From Gammaproteobacteria bacterium (GTDB lineage: Bacteria; Pseudomonadota; Gammaproteobacteria; Eutrophobiales; Eutrophobiaceae): DNA of 41,042 bases. The translations under genes and the position numbers were made by a program. Below the pieces are notes generated by a model, which did not search any database, was not told the DNA's origin, and was given only the letters and a program-made list of their open reading frames with translations. The stretch's first letter is position 1. Every line of letters starts with the position of its first letter. The DNA is taken from NCBI GenBank assembly GCA_028819495.1, contig JAPPLI010000107.1:1-41042 (forward strand), given 5' to 3'. Positions 1-7,921 of this stretch are shown here, one piece after another.

Positions 1-27
1 GCAACTTGCCGGTAAATTCAGGTAGAA

Positions 28-1305
28 TTAGCGGGGAGGGGGCGAGTAGTTACATATTGCAGTCTGTTTCTCCCAGTCCGGATATTTACCAAGAAAGGCG
101 GTCAGGATGACAACCAGGATATTGAGCCCCACGCAAATCGACAGGATGCCGGTATAAGACCCGGTGGTATCGAAACCGATGCCGAAGGCGAGCGGTCCCA
201 GGGCCGTGCCGACCAACACTGCCGAGAACAGGAAACCGAAGGCCGCGCCGAATGATTTCAGGCCGAAATAACGGCCGATCAGGTAGGCCAGCAGGTCTCC
301 TTCGGCCCCCAGGCTCAGGCCCACGCAGATGGCGCCGACGAAGGCCATGGCATCCACCGCACCCAACGCAAAGATGGCTATGCCGAGAGCGGACAGACTG
401 AAAGCCACTATGGCGATGTAAGGCGCAAAAAATTGGTCGATCAGATAGCCGATGACGATACGGCTGACAAATACGGTGATGCCCACCGTTGCCGCCACGG
501 CCGCCGCGCTGCCGGTGTCCATGCCCCGGTCCGAAAGCATGGGCACCATGTGGGGCAGTATGCCGTTCAATACGAAGGACAAAACCACAAAGATCGCTAC
601 CAGTATCCAGAATTCACGATGCCTGGATATTTCCTTCACATCCAGCCCCACGTCCTTGCGGGTCGCCCTGGGCGCCTCGCCCGTGGTCTGCCCGTCGGGT
701 TTCAAACCCATTTCGGCGGGCGACTCCTTCAGGAAAAAATACACCAGCGGCAAGGCAATGAACAGCACGATACCGCTCAAGGCATAGTAACCGTAACGCC
801 AACCCGCGCTGTTAATCAGGTACAGGACGAGCAGCGGCACATAGGCGTAACCCAGGCCGATGCCGGCGTCGGAAATGCCGATGGCCAGACCCCGGTATTT
901 AAAAAACCAGGCGGACAGTACCGGCATGTAAGGCACACTGTTTGTGCCTGCGGCAACGGTGCCGATGAGAAAGAAGACCAGCACCAGGTGCCACAGTTCG
1001 GACACGAATGCGGGAATGGCCGCCAGGCACAGGGAGAATATGACCAGGGAGGGAAACAAGATGGCCCGCGACCCCAGTTTATCCACGCAACGGCCGATAA
1101 TCGGGACGGAGACGGCCGTCGTCGCAACCAGCAGGGTGAGACACGCGCTGATCTGGGTCCGATCCCAGCCGAATTCCGTCTCGAACGGGATGATGAACAG
1201 GCCCAGCGCGGCAAAGGCAAAGGGGCCGGGACCGGTTGAGATACACAGGCTGGTGGCGCCGACGACGAACCAGCCGAAGAAAGGCCCCTGTCTCTGCTGC
1301 TTCAT
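28..1305 (-). CDS. MFS transporter, monocarboxylate/oxalate-formate type
   Basis: A 425-residue inner-membrane carrier of the major facilitator superfamily with about 12 hydrophobic segments. The N-terminus (GPFFGWFVVGATSL) and the first cytoplasmic loop (GRCVDKLGSRAIL, residues about 71-83) resemble the oxalate/formate antiporter and monocarboxylate carrier branch. A central hydrophilic loop lies near residues 195-225. The ATG is preceded by a good ribosome site (GGGAGAGGAAGC). It lies 17 bases downstream of the serine hydrolase on the same strand, so the two are probably co-transcribed. With two UbiD decarboxylases nearby, a carboxylate substrate is a reasonable inference, but nothing in the sequence fixes it. 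Family call is secure, substrate unknown. Confidence 0.85.
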   Translation of the reverse strand: MKQQRQGPFFGWFVVGATSLCISTGPGPFAFAALGLFIIPFETEFGWDRTQISACLTLLVATTAVSVPIIGRCVDKLGSRAILFPSLVIFSLCLAAIPAFVSELWHLVLVFFLIGTVAAGTNSVPYMPVLSAWFFKYRGLAIGISDAGIGLGYAYVPLLVLYLINSAGWRYGYYALSGIVLFIALPLVYFFLKESPAEMGLKPDGQTTGEAPRATRKDVGLDVKEISRHREFWILVAIFVVLSFVLNGILPHMVPMLSDRGMDTGSAAAVAATVGITVFVSRIVIGYLIDQFFAPYIAIVAFSLSALGIAIFALGAVDAMAFVGAICVGLSLGAEGDLLAYLIGRYFGLKSFGAAFGFLFSAVLVGTALGPLAFGIGFDTTGSYTGILSICVGLNILVVILTAFLGKYPDWEKQTAICNYSPPPR

Positions 1306-1322
1306 GCTTCCTCTCCCTTTAA

Positions 1323-2537
1323 TCAGGGGGTTTCCTTAATCCCTGCAAGAACCAGGTTCGGCAGGCGAGTCTCATTCCATTCCCAGGCGAGCACACCGGT
1401 CCTGACGATGACCAGTTGCGCCGACGGGATCACGTACACCCGTTGCCCCCCCAGGCCATCGAAATAAATGATGTCGCCCGCATCGAAAGGCTGCTCCGCC
1501 ACGGCGGCAAAACCCTCGAAGGCTTCCAGGGTGCGGGCTTCCACGTAGTCCGTTCCAATCCAGGTCAGAAGACCATAGCGCGGGTTGGTCGGCGACGGCG
1601 TGGTCAATTCCTTCAGCCATGCCTCCGGGATGACCTGCGCGCCGTTTGCCCGCCCCTTGTCGAGCAGCAACTGGCCTATGCGCAGCCAGTCCATCGGTTT
1701 TGCATATAGCGAGGTCGCGCCCCGCGCCAGCCCCCCCGGATGGTCCAGCCAGACCGCGGCCTCCCCGTTACCCGCCGGTCGCCACAGTTTTTCGGACAGG
1801 TAATCGGCATAGCGCCGACCGGTGGCCCGCTCGATGACCATGACCAGCAAAGTGGGATTGACACCGTTATAACTGAAAACACTGCCGGGTTCGTCCTGCA
1901 GGCGGAAACCCAGGGCGGTGGCGGCGAGGTTAGTGCCGATTTGCCGCCTGACGTGCCTGGAAAACGGGTTTACCGGGAAGCTCATGGGTTCCAGGCCGCT
2001 GTTCATCTGCAAGGTATGGCGCAGGGTGATGCGTTCGCGCGGGTCGCCGCGCCACTCCGGCAGGTACCTGGCGATGGAATCATCGATGTCCCCGATATGG
2101 CCTTCCATAACAGCGATTCCCAGCAGCAGCGCGACGATGCTCTTGTGCATGGAAAACGAGTAAACGACCTGGTCTGCCCCCTCCCCCTTCCAGTACTTTT
2201 CAAGCTGGATGACACCCTTGTGGGAGATAATCAGTGAAGTCGAGTCGCTCTCCTGCGCAAAGGCCGCCGCCTCGTCCAGTGCATCCGTAGATATCGTCCT
2301 GTTTCCGGCCTCCGCATAGGGGAACGTCTTCGGGTCATCGACCCCCGGCACCGGTTCCTGGGGGTACAGCCGCTCCACGGCCGGGAACGGATTCTCGACA
2401 AACGTATCGAACGTATAGGCGTTAAGGTAACGATCCCAGAACAGCGTGTCGGAAAATATCCCGATGATGAACACGAGCAGCAACCCTGCCGCGACCATCA
2501 GACTCCCCTGGACCAGGTGTTTGTCGTTTTTTTTCAT
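1323..2537 (-). CDS. Membrane-anchored serine hydrolase, class C beta-lactamase fold
   Basis: A 404-residue protein with one N-terminal membrane segment (residues about 10-28) followed by a beta-lactamase/transpeptidase-fold domain. The catalytic SxxK motif is S129-M-H-K132 and the Tyr motif is SYNG around Y223. The C-terminal part (GLGGQRVYVIPSAQLVIVRTG, near residue 375) resembles 6-aminohexanoate-dimer hydrolases and esterases of this fold more than true beta-lactamases. It probably cleaves an ester or amide in the periplasm. Its start faces the dioxygenase gene across a 67-base AT-rich gap that must hold divergent promoters. It is the first gene of a two-gene unit with the MFS carrier. 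Substrate unknown. Confidence 0.85.
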   Translation of the reverse strand: MKKNDKHLVQGSLMVAAGLLLVFIIGIFSDTLFWDRYLNAYTFDTFVENPFPAVERLYPQEPVPGVDDPKTFPYAEAGNRTISTDALDEAAAFAQESDSTSLIISHKGVIQLEKYWKGEGADQVVYSFSMHKSIVALLLGIAVMEGHIGDIDDSIARYLPEWRGDPRERITLRHTLQMNSGLEPMSFPVNPFSRHVRRQIGTNLAATALGFRLQDEPGSVFSYNGVNPTLLVMVIERATGRRYADYLSEKLWRPAGNGEAAVWLDHPGGLARGATSLYAKPMDWLRIGQLLLDKGRANGAQVIPEAWLKELTTPSPTNPRYGLLTWIGTDYVEARTLEAFEGFAAVAEQPFDAGDIIYFDGLGGQRVYVIPSAQLVIVRTGVLAWEWNETRLPNLVLAGIKETP

Positions 2538-2604
2538 GCTCCGGGAGCGCCCTTTTTTCTCTATTATTTATGATATTATTAACGATTATAAACCATTTAC
2601 CATC

Positions 2605-3408
2605 ATGACATACGAAACCATCGAGGTCGTCCCGTTGACGCCCAGGATCGGGGCAATCGTTTCGGGCATCAACCTGGCGCAACCGTTGAACGATACGCAA
2701 CTGGAAGACCTGCACAAGGCGCTTGCGGCGCACCTGGTGATTTTCTTCCGCGACCAGGCCCTGGATCCCGCCTCGCTGACACGGGTGGGATTGTATTTCG
2801 GCCCCCTGCAGAAACACGCCCTGAAAGGCCTGCCGGACCATCCGGAAGTGCGCAAGCTGCATGCGGATGAGAATTCAAAACACGTATCGGGTGAAGAATG
2901 GCATACCGACATGTCCTGCGCCGAGGTGCCGCCCATGGGCAGCATTCTCTACCTGCATACGCTGCCGCCCATGGGAGGCGATACGGTATTCTCCAGCATG
3001 TACGCGGCCTATGACGCCCTGTCCGACGGGATGAAGGACTACCTGGAAGGTTTGACCGCCACCCATGACGGCATGCTCGCTTTCGGGCGCTTCGACCCGC
3101 ACGGCAATTACCCCAAGGCGGTTCACCCGGTCATCCGCGTGCATCCCGTGACCGGGCGCAAGCTCATTTATGTCAACCGCGGTTTCACCAGCCACATTAA
3201 CGAATTGGACGAGCGCGAGGGCCGGCACATACTCGAATTCCTGTACCAGCAGATCGAAGATCCTTATTTCCATGTCAGGTTTCGCTGGGAACCCCATTCG
3301 GTGGCATTCTGGGACAACCGCTGCACCCAGCACCTGGCAGTCTGGGATTACTTCCCCCATGTACGTTCCGGCTTCCGGGTACAGGTGGAAGATGCCCGGC
3401 CGCAATAA
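2605..3408 (+). CDS. TauD/TfdA-family Fe(II)/2-oxoglutarate dioxygenase
   Basis: A 267-residue member of the taurine/2,4-D dioxygenase family. The iron-binding facial triad is visible: H100-x-D102 in EEWHTDMS and the distal H243 in CTQHLAVWDY. Arginines R254/R258 in HVRSGFRVQ would bind 2-oxoglutarate. The family couples oxidative decarboxylation of 2-oxoglutarate to hydroxylation of a substrate, often releasing sulfite or cleaving an ether. An open frame extends upstream to 2446, but homology begins at the ATG at 2605 (MTYETIEV), and the upstream part overlaps the divergent hydrolase. The stop is 13 bases before the UbiD-like gene, so the two form an operon. No clear ribosome site is seen at this start. 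Actual substrate unknown. Confidence 0.88.
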   Translation: MTYETIEVVPLTPRIGAIVSGINLAQPLNDTQLEDLHKALAAHLVIFFRDQALDPASLTRVGLYFGPLQKHALKGLPDHPEVRKLHADENSKHVSGEEWHTDMSCAEVPPMGSILYLHTLPPMGGDTVFSSMYAAYDALSDGMKDYLEGLTATHDGMLAFGRFDPHGNYPKAVHPVIRVHPVTGRKLIYVNRGFTSHINELDEREGRHILEFLYQQIEDPYFHVRFRWEPHSVAFWDNRCTQHLAVWDYFPHVRSGFRVQVEDARPQ

Positions 3409-3421
3409 GAGGTAAAAAACA

Positions 3422-4768
3422 GTGGCATTCAAGGATATGCGTGATTTTCTCGATCACCTCGAGAAAAGCGGCAGCCTCGTTCGGATCAGGGATGAGGTGG
3501 CGCCGGAACATGAACTGGCAGCCTACCTGCGCAAGGCCTCTGACATGGGCGATGCGGGTCCTGCCCTGTTGTTCGAGAATATCAGGGGCCATGAGATGCG
3601 GGTCGCGGGGGGACTGTTTGCAAACCGGCGTTTGATGCTGGAAGCCCTGGAAACAACCGAAGAAGAGGCCAACTCGAAGTACCTGGATGCCATCGACAAC
3701 CTGGTGGAGCACAAGGTAATCGATCGCGGCCCCTGCAACGAGGTGATTCGCCTGGGTGAAGAGGCGGATTTGACCGCATTTCCGTTTCCGACCTATTGCG
3801 AACTGGATGGCGGCCCCTTCATTACCTTGGGGATAGCCATCAGCAGGGACCCGGAGGACAGCGGCAAGAACGCATCCATCTACCGCCACCAGGTACTGGG
3901 TAAACGGCGCCTGGGCGTGTTATCGCCGCCGCCTCACCACCTGGGGGTGCACTACAAGAAAGCGGAGGCGCTGGATGAACCGCTGGAGCTTGCTATTGCT
4001 TTGGGAGTCCCTCCAAGCGCCCTGGTTGCGACCCAGTGGGAAGCGGGTTACGGCGTAGACGAACTGACACTGGCGGGCGCATTGATGGGCGAACCGCTGG
4101 AGGTGGTAAAATGCCGGACCGTGGACCTGGAAGTGCCGGCCGGCGCGGAAATTATTATCGAAGGCAGGATGCCGCCCGGCGTCCGTGAACATGAAGGCCC
4201 GTTCGGGGAATACACCGGCTACTATACCCAGGCTTCGGACAAGCCCGTAATGGAAGTGAGCGCCATTACCCACCGCCGCGACCCGATCCTGCTTGCCGGC
4301 ATGAGCGGGGTGCCGACCACGGACAATCACGTGTTGAAAATGATCCCCATGGAAGCCTCCTGTTATGCCATGCTGAAACGCAAGTTTGCCGGCATCAAGC
4401 GCGTCCACTTTCACGGCGCCGGGGGTGTCGGCCTGATGTGCGTTGTGGCGATGAAGCAATATGCCAGGAACGAGGCCAGGCAGGTGCTGGCAACGCTGCT
4501 GGGTTCCCAGGGCAGCAAGCTGGCCGTGGTGGTGGACGAGGATATCGACATCCATGACATGGACAAGGTCATGTGGGCGATCTGCACCCGGGCGCAGGCG
4601 CAGAAAGACGTGATGATCCTGCCCAACATGACCCTCTGGCAACTGGATCCCTCGGCCCCGGACGACGGCAGTTATTCCGTCATGGGCATCGACGCCACCC
4701 GGCCTTTCGGCGAGGAGTTCGAAAAAGTCGCCCTGGTGCCGGGCGTAGACAAAATCCCGGATTTCTGA
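3422..4768 (+). CDS. UbiD-family prenylated-FMN-dependent decarboxylase
   Basis: A 448-residue UbiD-type reversible (de)carboxylase, which needs prenyl-FMN made by UbiX. Key residues match the family: metal ligands N150, H173 and E247, the catalytic Arg R155 in NASIYRHQ, and the Glu pair E258/E263 in EGPFGEYTGYY. The spacings N-x4-R, R to His of 18, and E-x4-E equal those of the fungal ferulate decarboxylase Fdc1. The start is GTG at 3422 with AGAGGT upstream. It follows the dioxygenase by 13 bases, so hydroxylation and decarboxylation of one aromatic or alpha,beta-unsaturated acid is a plausible joint role (inference). It is not a ubiquinone-pathway UbiD by context. ubiX is not in the window. 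Confidence 0.9.
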   Translation: MAFKDMRDFLDHLEKSGSLVRIRDEVAPEHELAAYLRKASDMGDAGPALLFENIRGHEMRVAGGLFANRRLMLEALETTEEEANSKYLDAIDNLVEHKVIDRGPCNEVIRLGEEADLTAFPFPTYCELDGGPFITLGIAISRDPEDSGKNASIYRHQVLGKRRLGVLSPPPHHLGVHYKKAEALDEPLELAIALGVPPSALVATQWEAGYGVDELTLAGALMGEPLEVVKCRTVDLEVPAGAEIIIEGRMPPGVREHEGPFGEYTGYYTQASDKPVMEVSAITHRRDPILLAGMSGVPTTDNHVLKMIPMEASCYAMLKRKFAGIKRVHFHGAGGVGLMCVVAMKQYARNEARQVLATLLGSQGSKLAVVVDEDIDIHDMDKVMWAICTRAQAQKDVMILPNMTLWQLDPSAPDDGSYSVMGIDATRPFGEEFEKVALVPGVDKIPDF

Positions 4769-4788
4769 CCCCAATTCTCCCTCCCCAT

Positions 4789-6060
4789 TTATCCGGCTTC
4801 CTGTACCGGCAGGTCCGGATAACGCCCCAGCGTTACAATCAGCGCCACCGCGACAAGATTGATTACCGCCCCGGCGATGAACATCACCACGTAGGAACCG
4901 TAGTGGTCGTAGCTCCAGCCGGCGACCGGCGCGGCTATCCCTGCAGCCAGGGTGTACATTGCGTATATGATTCCGTAGGTCTTGCCGAATGAAGGCCGCC
5001 CGAAATACTGGCTGCAGAAGAACCCCAGGATGTCGAACTCGGCGCCGTAAGCCAGTCCCAGGGTGACGGTGACCAGCACTCCCGTCCAGATGGAGGGATC
5101 CAGGGCAAATGCGATAAAACCGAATACCGGCGAGATGAGAAACGCGCCGGCGACGAACGGCGCAAAAAACCTGTCCATCAGGTAGCCGCACAGCAGGCGG
5201 GAACCGATCAGCGCCAGGCCCAGCAGCGATGCCGTACCGGCGGCGGCGAACTGTTCCAGTCCCACGTCCCTCAGGATCGGCACCAGTTGCAGGAAAGGCC
5301 CTGCCTGGGCAAAGGAGATAAGAAATATCCCCACCACAATTTTCCAGAATACCCCCTGTCTCAGGCACTGCGCAAAGGTAAAACCCTTGCGCATATGTAA
5401 CTGTGGCTTATCCTGCGCGCCCGCCGTTGGGGGAATACCGTCTATCCAGGTATTCTTCTCCGCCGGTGTGTTGAACACGAATTTCGCCAGCAGGGGAAGC
5501 ACGATGACGAGATTAATGAGCCCCAGCGCCAGGTACGCGCTGCGCCAGCCGGCCGACTGGATAAGGGCCTGTGCCAGCGGCGGGATAATCATCGCGCCGA
5601 TGCCCGTCCCCGTCAGGGCCAGCCCCAGCGCCCAGCCTTTCCTTTTCTCAAACCACGAGACCAGCAGGCGGGAATAGCAGATTGCAGTGGTGGCCGTTCC
5701 GGACAGGCCCAGTAAAACAAACATTGCGTAATAATAGCGGATATCGGCAGAAAGCAGGCACATGGAAGCCAGGAGCAGGCCGAACACCAGGGTGCCCAAC
5801 GCCAGGGTGCGGCGCGCGCCGTGCCTGTCCAGCAGGGCTCCCATCAAGGGACTCATGATGATGACGGCTGCGGCCATGAAGCTGAAGGCCAGACCGATAT
5901 CCCGCCGCGACCAGCCGAACTCCGCCGACAGGGGAAGAACGAAGGAACTGAAACCGTACACCATGCTGCCGGCGTAACCGAAACACAGCCCTGTCCCCGC
6001 CGCCGCGGTGATCAGCCAGCCGTAGAAAAAGCGGTTATTCTGCCTGCCCGATATACCCAT
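4789..6060 (-). CDS. MFS transporter, monocarboxylate/oxalate-formate type
   Basis: A 423-residue major facilitator carrier of the same subfamily as the one at the window's left edge: NNRFFYGWLITAAAGTG start, GALLDRHGARRTLALGT loop, about 12 membrane segments, and a central loop with INGIP/KPQLH-like hydrophilic sequence. I start it at the ATG at 6060 (MGISGRQNNRFFYGW). The frame stays open to an ATG at 6102, but those extra 14 residues overlap a dyad repeat and do not look like protein. It lies downstream of the second UbiD gene on the same strand, separated by about 110 bases that contain the repeat. Likely imports or exports a carboxylate handled by the decarboxylase (inference). Confidence 0.85.
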   Translation of the reverse strand: MGISGRQNNRFFYGWLITAAAGTGLCFGYAGSMVYGFSSFVLPLSAEFGWSRRDIGLAFSFMAAAVIIMSPLMGALLDRHGARRTLALGTLVFGLLLASMCLLSADIRYYYAMFVLLGLSGTATTAICYSRLLVSWFEKRKGWALGLALTGTGIGAMIIPPLAQALIQSAGWRSAYLALGLINLVIVLPLLAKFVFNTPAEKNTWIDGIPPTAGAQDKPQLHMRKGFTFAQCLRQGVFWKIVVGIFLISFAQAGPFLQLVPILRDVGLEQFAAAGTASLLGLALIGSRLLCGYLMDRFFAPFVAGAFLISPVFGFIAFALDPSIWTGVLVTVTLGLAYGAEFDILGFFCSQYFGRPSFGKTYGIIYAMYTLAAGIAAPVAGWSYDHYGSYVVMFIAGAVINLVAVALIVTLGRYPDLPVQEAG

Positions 6061-6100
6061 CAGTAACTGCCCCCATACCTGGGATCCCACCCCCCTGTCC

Positions 6101-6120
6101 ATTCCCGCGCAAGCGGGAAT
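6101..6120. repeat. dRS3-like 20-bp dyad repeat
   Basis: The sequence ATTCCCGCGCAAGCGGGAAT is a perfect 8-bp inverted repeat around GCAA. It fits the neisserial dRS3 pattern ATTCCC-N8-GGGAAT, and similar intergenic dyads occur in many proteobacteria. It lies between the UbiD stop and the MFS start on the minus strand and could fold in the transcript. In Neisseria such sites are targets for phage and element insertion. Whether that applies here is unknown, and only one copy is in this window. Confidence 0.7.
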
Positions 6121-6169
6121 CCAGTCAAATACACAGTCGCTGAAAGCGACCCGTTATACGTCACCTTCA

Positions 6170-7768
6170 CTAAACATACTTCTCAAATACCGGGCGCATT
6201 TTCTCCATCATTGCCGTATCCGGCGCGGGTTGTGTGTAGGACTCATTGATGTCGCGGGTCGCCAGTATCCCAAGCTTGGCCACCCGCCAGTGCTGGTCGA
6301 TCTCCGGGTCCATCTCCCAGGTGGGCATCTGCGGCGAGATGATATAATCCTCGGGCCGGCGCCCGGTGCGGGTTGCCTTGGCCCATTCGACCTGTTCGCT
6401 GTTGTGAGGGTCGATATCATCGTCCACTACCGTTACGAACTTGAAATACTGGGTCGCCAGCAGGTACTGGAGCACCTGGCGGTCCTCGCCTTCATAGGTC
6501 TTCTTCATCGAAACGACCGCATGGAAGCCGTGGGAGCCGGCAAAGATACCGATGTCCACTACGTGGGGGAACTGCTTCTTGATCAGTTCCAGTCCCATCT
6601 GTTCATAGCCGAAGAAGGACCAGATGCAGCCCACCCTGTGCTCTTCGGAATTACCGGACATGCAGGTATGAAATATGGGGTTGTTCCTGTGGGTTATCGC
6701 GGTAACCTCCATGAAAGGGATTGCCTCGACCACCGTGCCCGAATAATCGGTAAACTCCATCATGGGGCCTTCATCGATCTTGTTGTCCGGCGGCGGTGGA
6801 GACAACCCTTCAACCACGATCTCCGTGTTGGCGGGCACTTCCAGGTCGATAGTCCTGCATTTCACCAGTTCCAGCGGCTTGTTGCGGATTACCCCGGTCA
6901 TGTCGAACTCGCTGTACGGGGGTTCCATCCAGTAATGGGGCGATGAATAAGTCGATAAGATCTGGGTGGCCGGGTCCGGGCCCAGGCAGATCGCCATCGG
7001 ACAGGGTTCGCCCCGGTCATGGTATTTCTGGATGATCTTGCCGCCCGGCGTTTGCGTGCCGATCTGTACGCCGATCCGGTTCGGCGCGTAGCGCTCATGG
7101 CTCACCATGTGGCGCCTGACGCCGATATTCAGCAGGCCGTTGTCCGGATCCTTCTGCACCAGGCCTCCCGGCGTGATGTAAGGACCGGCGTCCTGCTTCA
7201 GGTGCCACACCACCGGCAACAGGCCCAGCACGTCGATATTCTCCGTGATCACCACTTCCTGGCAGGGCGCGGAAGACGCCATGACATAAGGCATTTCCTT
7301 CCGGTAGGCGCGGCGGTCGGCATCCAGTAACAACTCCTTTATCAGTATCAGTTCGGCTCGGGAACGCGGGTCCATGGAAAACCCGTTCATCTTGCGCCCG
7401 GACATCCCGGCCAGCGACCCTGGACTGCCGCGCGGGTCGTCGTAATACTTTTTTATCTGATTATCCGTAGGCACAATTCCCAAAGCCATTGCCGTCCTGT
7501 GTATGGTGCCGTACAGGTTCGCCACCACGGGCATGTCGAAACCCTTGACGTTTTCAAACAATACTGCCTTGTTCGGCCCGTTCTCGCTGTGCTGGACGAT
7601 GGCTGACAACTCAAAGTTACGCGGGTCTACGGCTTCACTGACAACGATGATCTCATCACTTTCCTTCAGCCAGTCGATAAATGCGCGCATATCGGCCCGC
7701 ACCAGCTCCGGGTGGTGGCTGTCCTTAAGTTCGGCAGTGGTTGTCATACCGGGTTTCTCGGCGTTCAT
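6170..7768 (-). CDS. Divergent UbiD-family decarboxylase
   Basis: A 532-residue UbiD-family protein, longer than the 448-residue neighbour and only distantly similar to it. Conserved points are N214 and R219 (NIGVRRH), E320 (VVEG), and E333/E338 in EGPMMEFTDYSG, with the same N-x4-R and E-x4-E spacing. The His normally found 18 residues after the Arg is not there (the stretch is IGTQTPGGK), so one metal ligand may be replaced or shifted. The N-terminal region carries an insert near residues 95-160. The ATG has a strong ribosome site (GGGAGGAAAT). It probably acts on a bulkier or different carboxylate than the first UbiD. It is divergent from the TonB receptor across a 153-base regulatory gap. 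Confidence 0.87.
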   Translation of the reverse strand: MNAEKPGMTTTAELKDSHHPELVRADMRAFIDWLKESDEIIVVSEAVDPRNFELSAIVQHSENGPNKAVLFENVKGFDMPVVANLYGTIHRTAMALGIVPTDNQIKKYYDDPRGSPGSLAGMSGRKMNGFSMDPRSRAELILIKELLLDADRRAYRKEMPYVMASSAPCQEVVITENIDVLGLLPVVWHLKQDAGPYITPGGLVQKDPDNGLLNIGVRRHMVSHERYAPNRIGVQIGTQTPGGKIIQKYHDRGEPCPMAICLGPDPATQILSTYSSPHYWMEPPYSEFDMTGVIRNKPLELVKCRTIDLEVPANTEIVVEGLSPPPPDNKIDEGPMMEFTDYSGTVVEAIPFMEVTAITHRNNPIFHTCMSGNSEEHRVGCIWSFFGYEQMGLELIKKQFPHVVDIGIFAGSHGFHAVVSMKKTYEGEDRQVLQYLLATQYFKFVTVVDDDIDPHNSEQVEWAKATRTGRRPEDYIISPQMPTWEMDPEIDQHWRVAKLGILATRDINESYTQPAPDTAMMEKMRPVFEKYV

Positions 7769-7834
7769 CTTATATTTCCTCCCGCAGTTTAATGGACGGT
7801 TTTCAATACCGGCGTCCTTTTATTATTGATAATT

Positions 7835-7894
7835 TTGTGTATAATTTTCACAATAGGTATATTCTACACCGATTGGTTTCGATTTGTGAAAATT
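7835..7894 (+). promoter_or_regulatory. Putative promoter with 11-bp inverted-repeat operator
   Basis: In the gap between the divergent UbiD and TonB-receptor genes, a candidate promoter reads TTGTGT (7835-7840), 17 bases, TATATT (7858-7863). Two perfect 11-bp inverted arms, AATTTTCACAA at 7843-7853 and TTGTGAAAATT at 7884-7894, lie over the spacer and downstream of the -10. The 41-base arm-to-arm spacing is about four helical turns, which would suit a dimeric or looping repressor. No regulator gene is adjacent. The hexamers are my reading and untested. Confidence 0.45.
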
Positions 7895-7921
7895 GCCGGA
7901 TAGACACACCCGGGGGATGAT

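Noticed and set aside
3920..5368. 482-codon antisense open frame over the UbiD and MFS genes
   Set aside because: It overlaps two confidently identified genes on the opposite strand or in another frame and shows no recognisable domain.
6061..6102. Extended MFS start at 6102
   Set aside because: The added residues run into the 20-bp dyad repeat and do not resemble the N-terminus of the family. The ATG at 6060 does.
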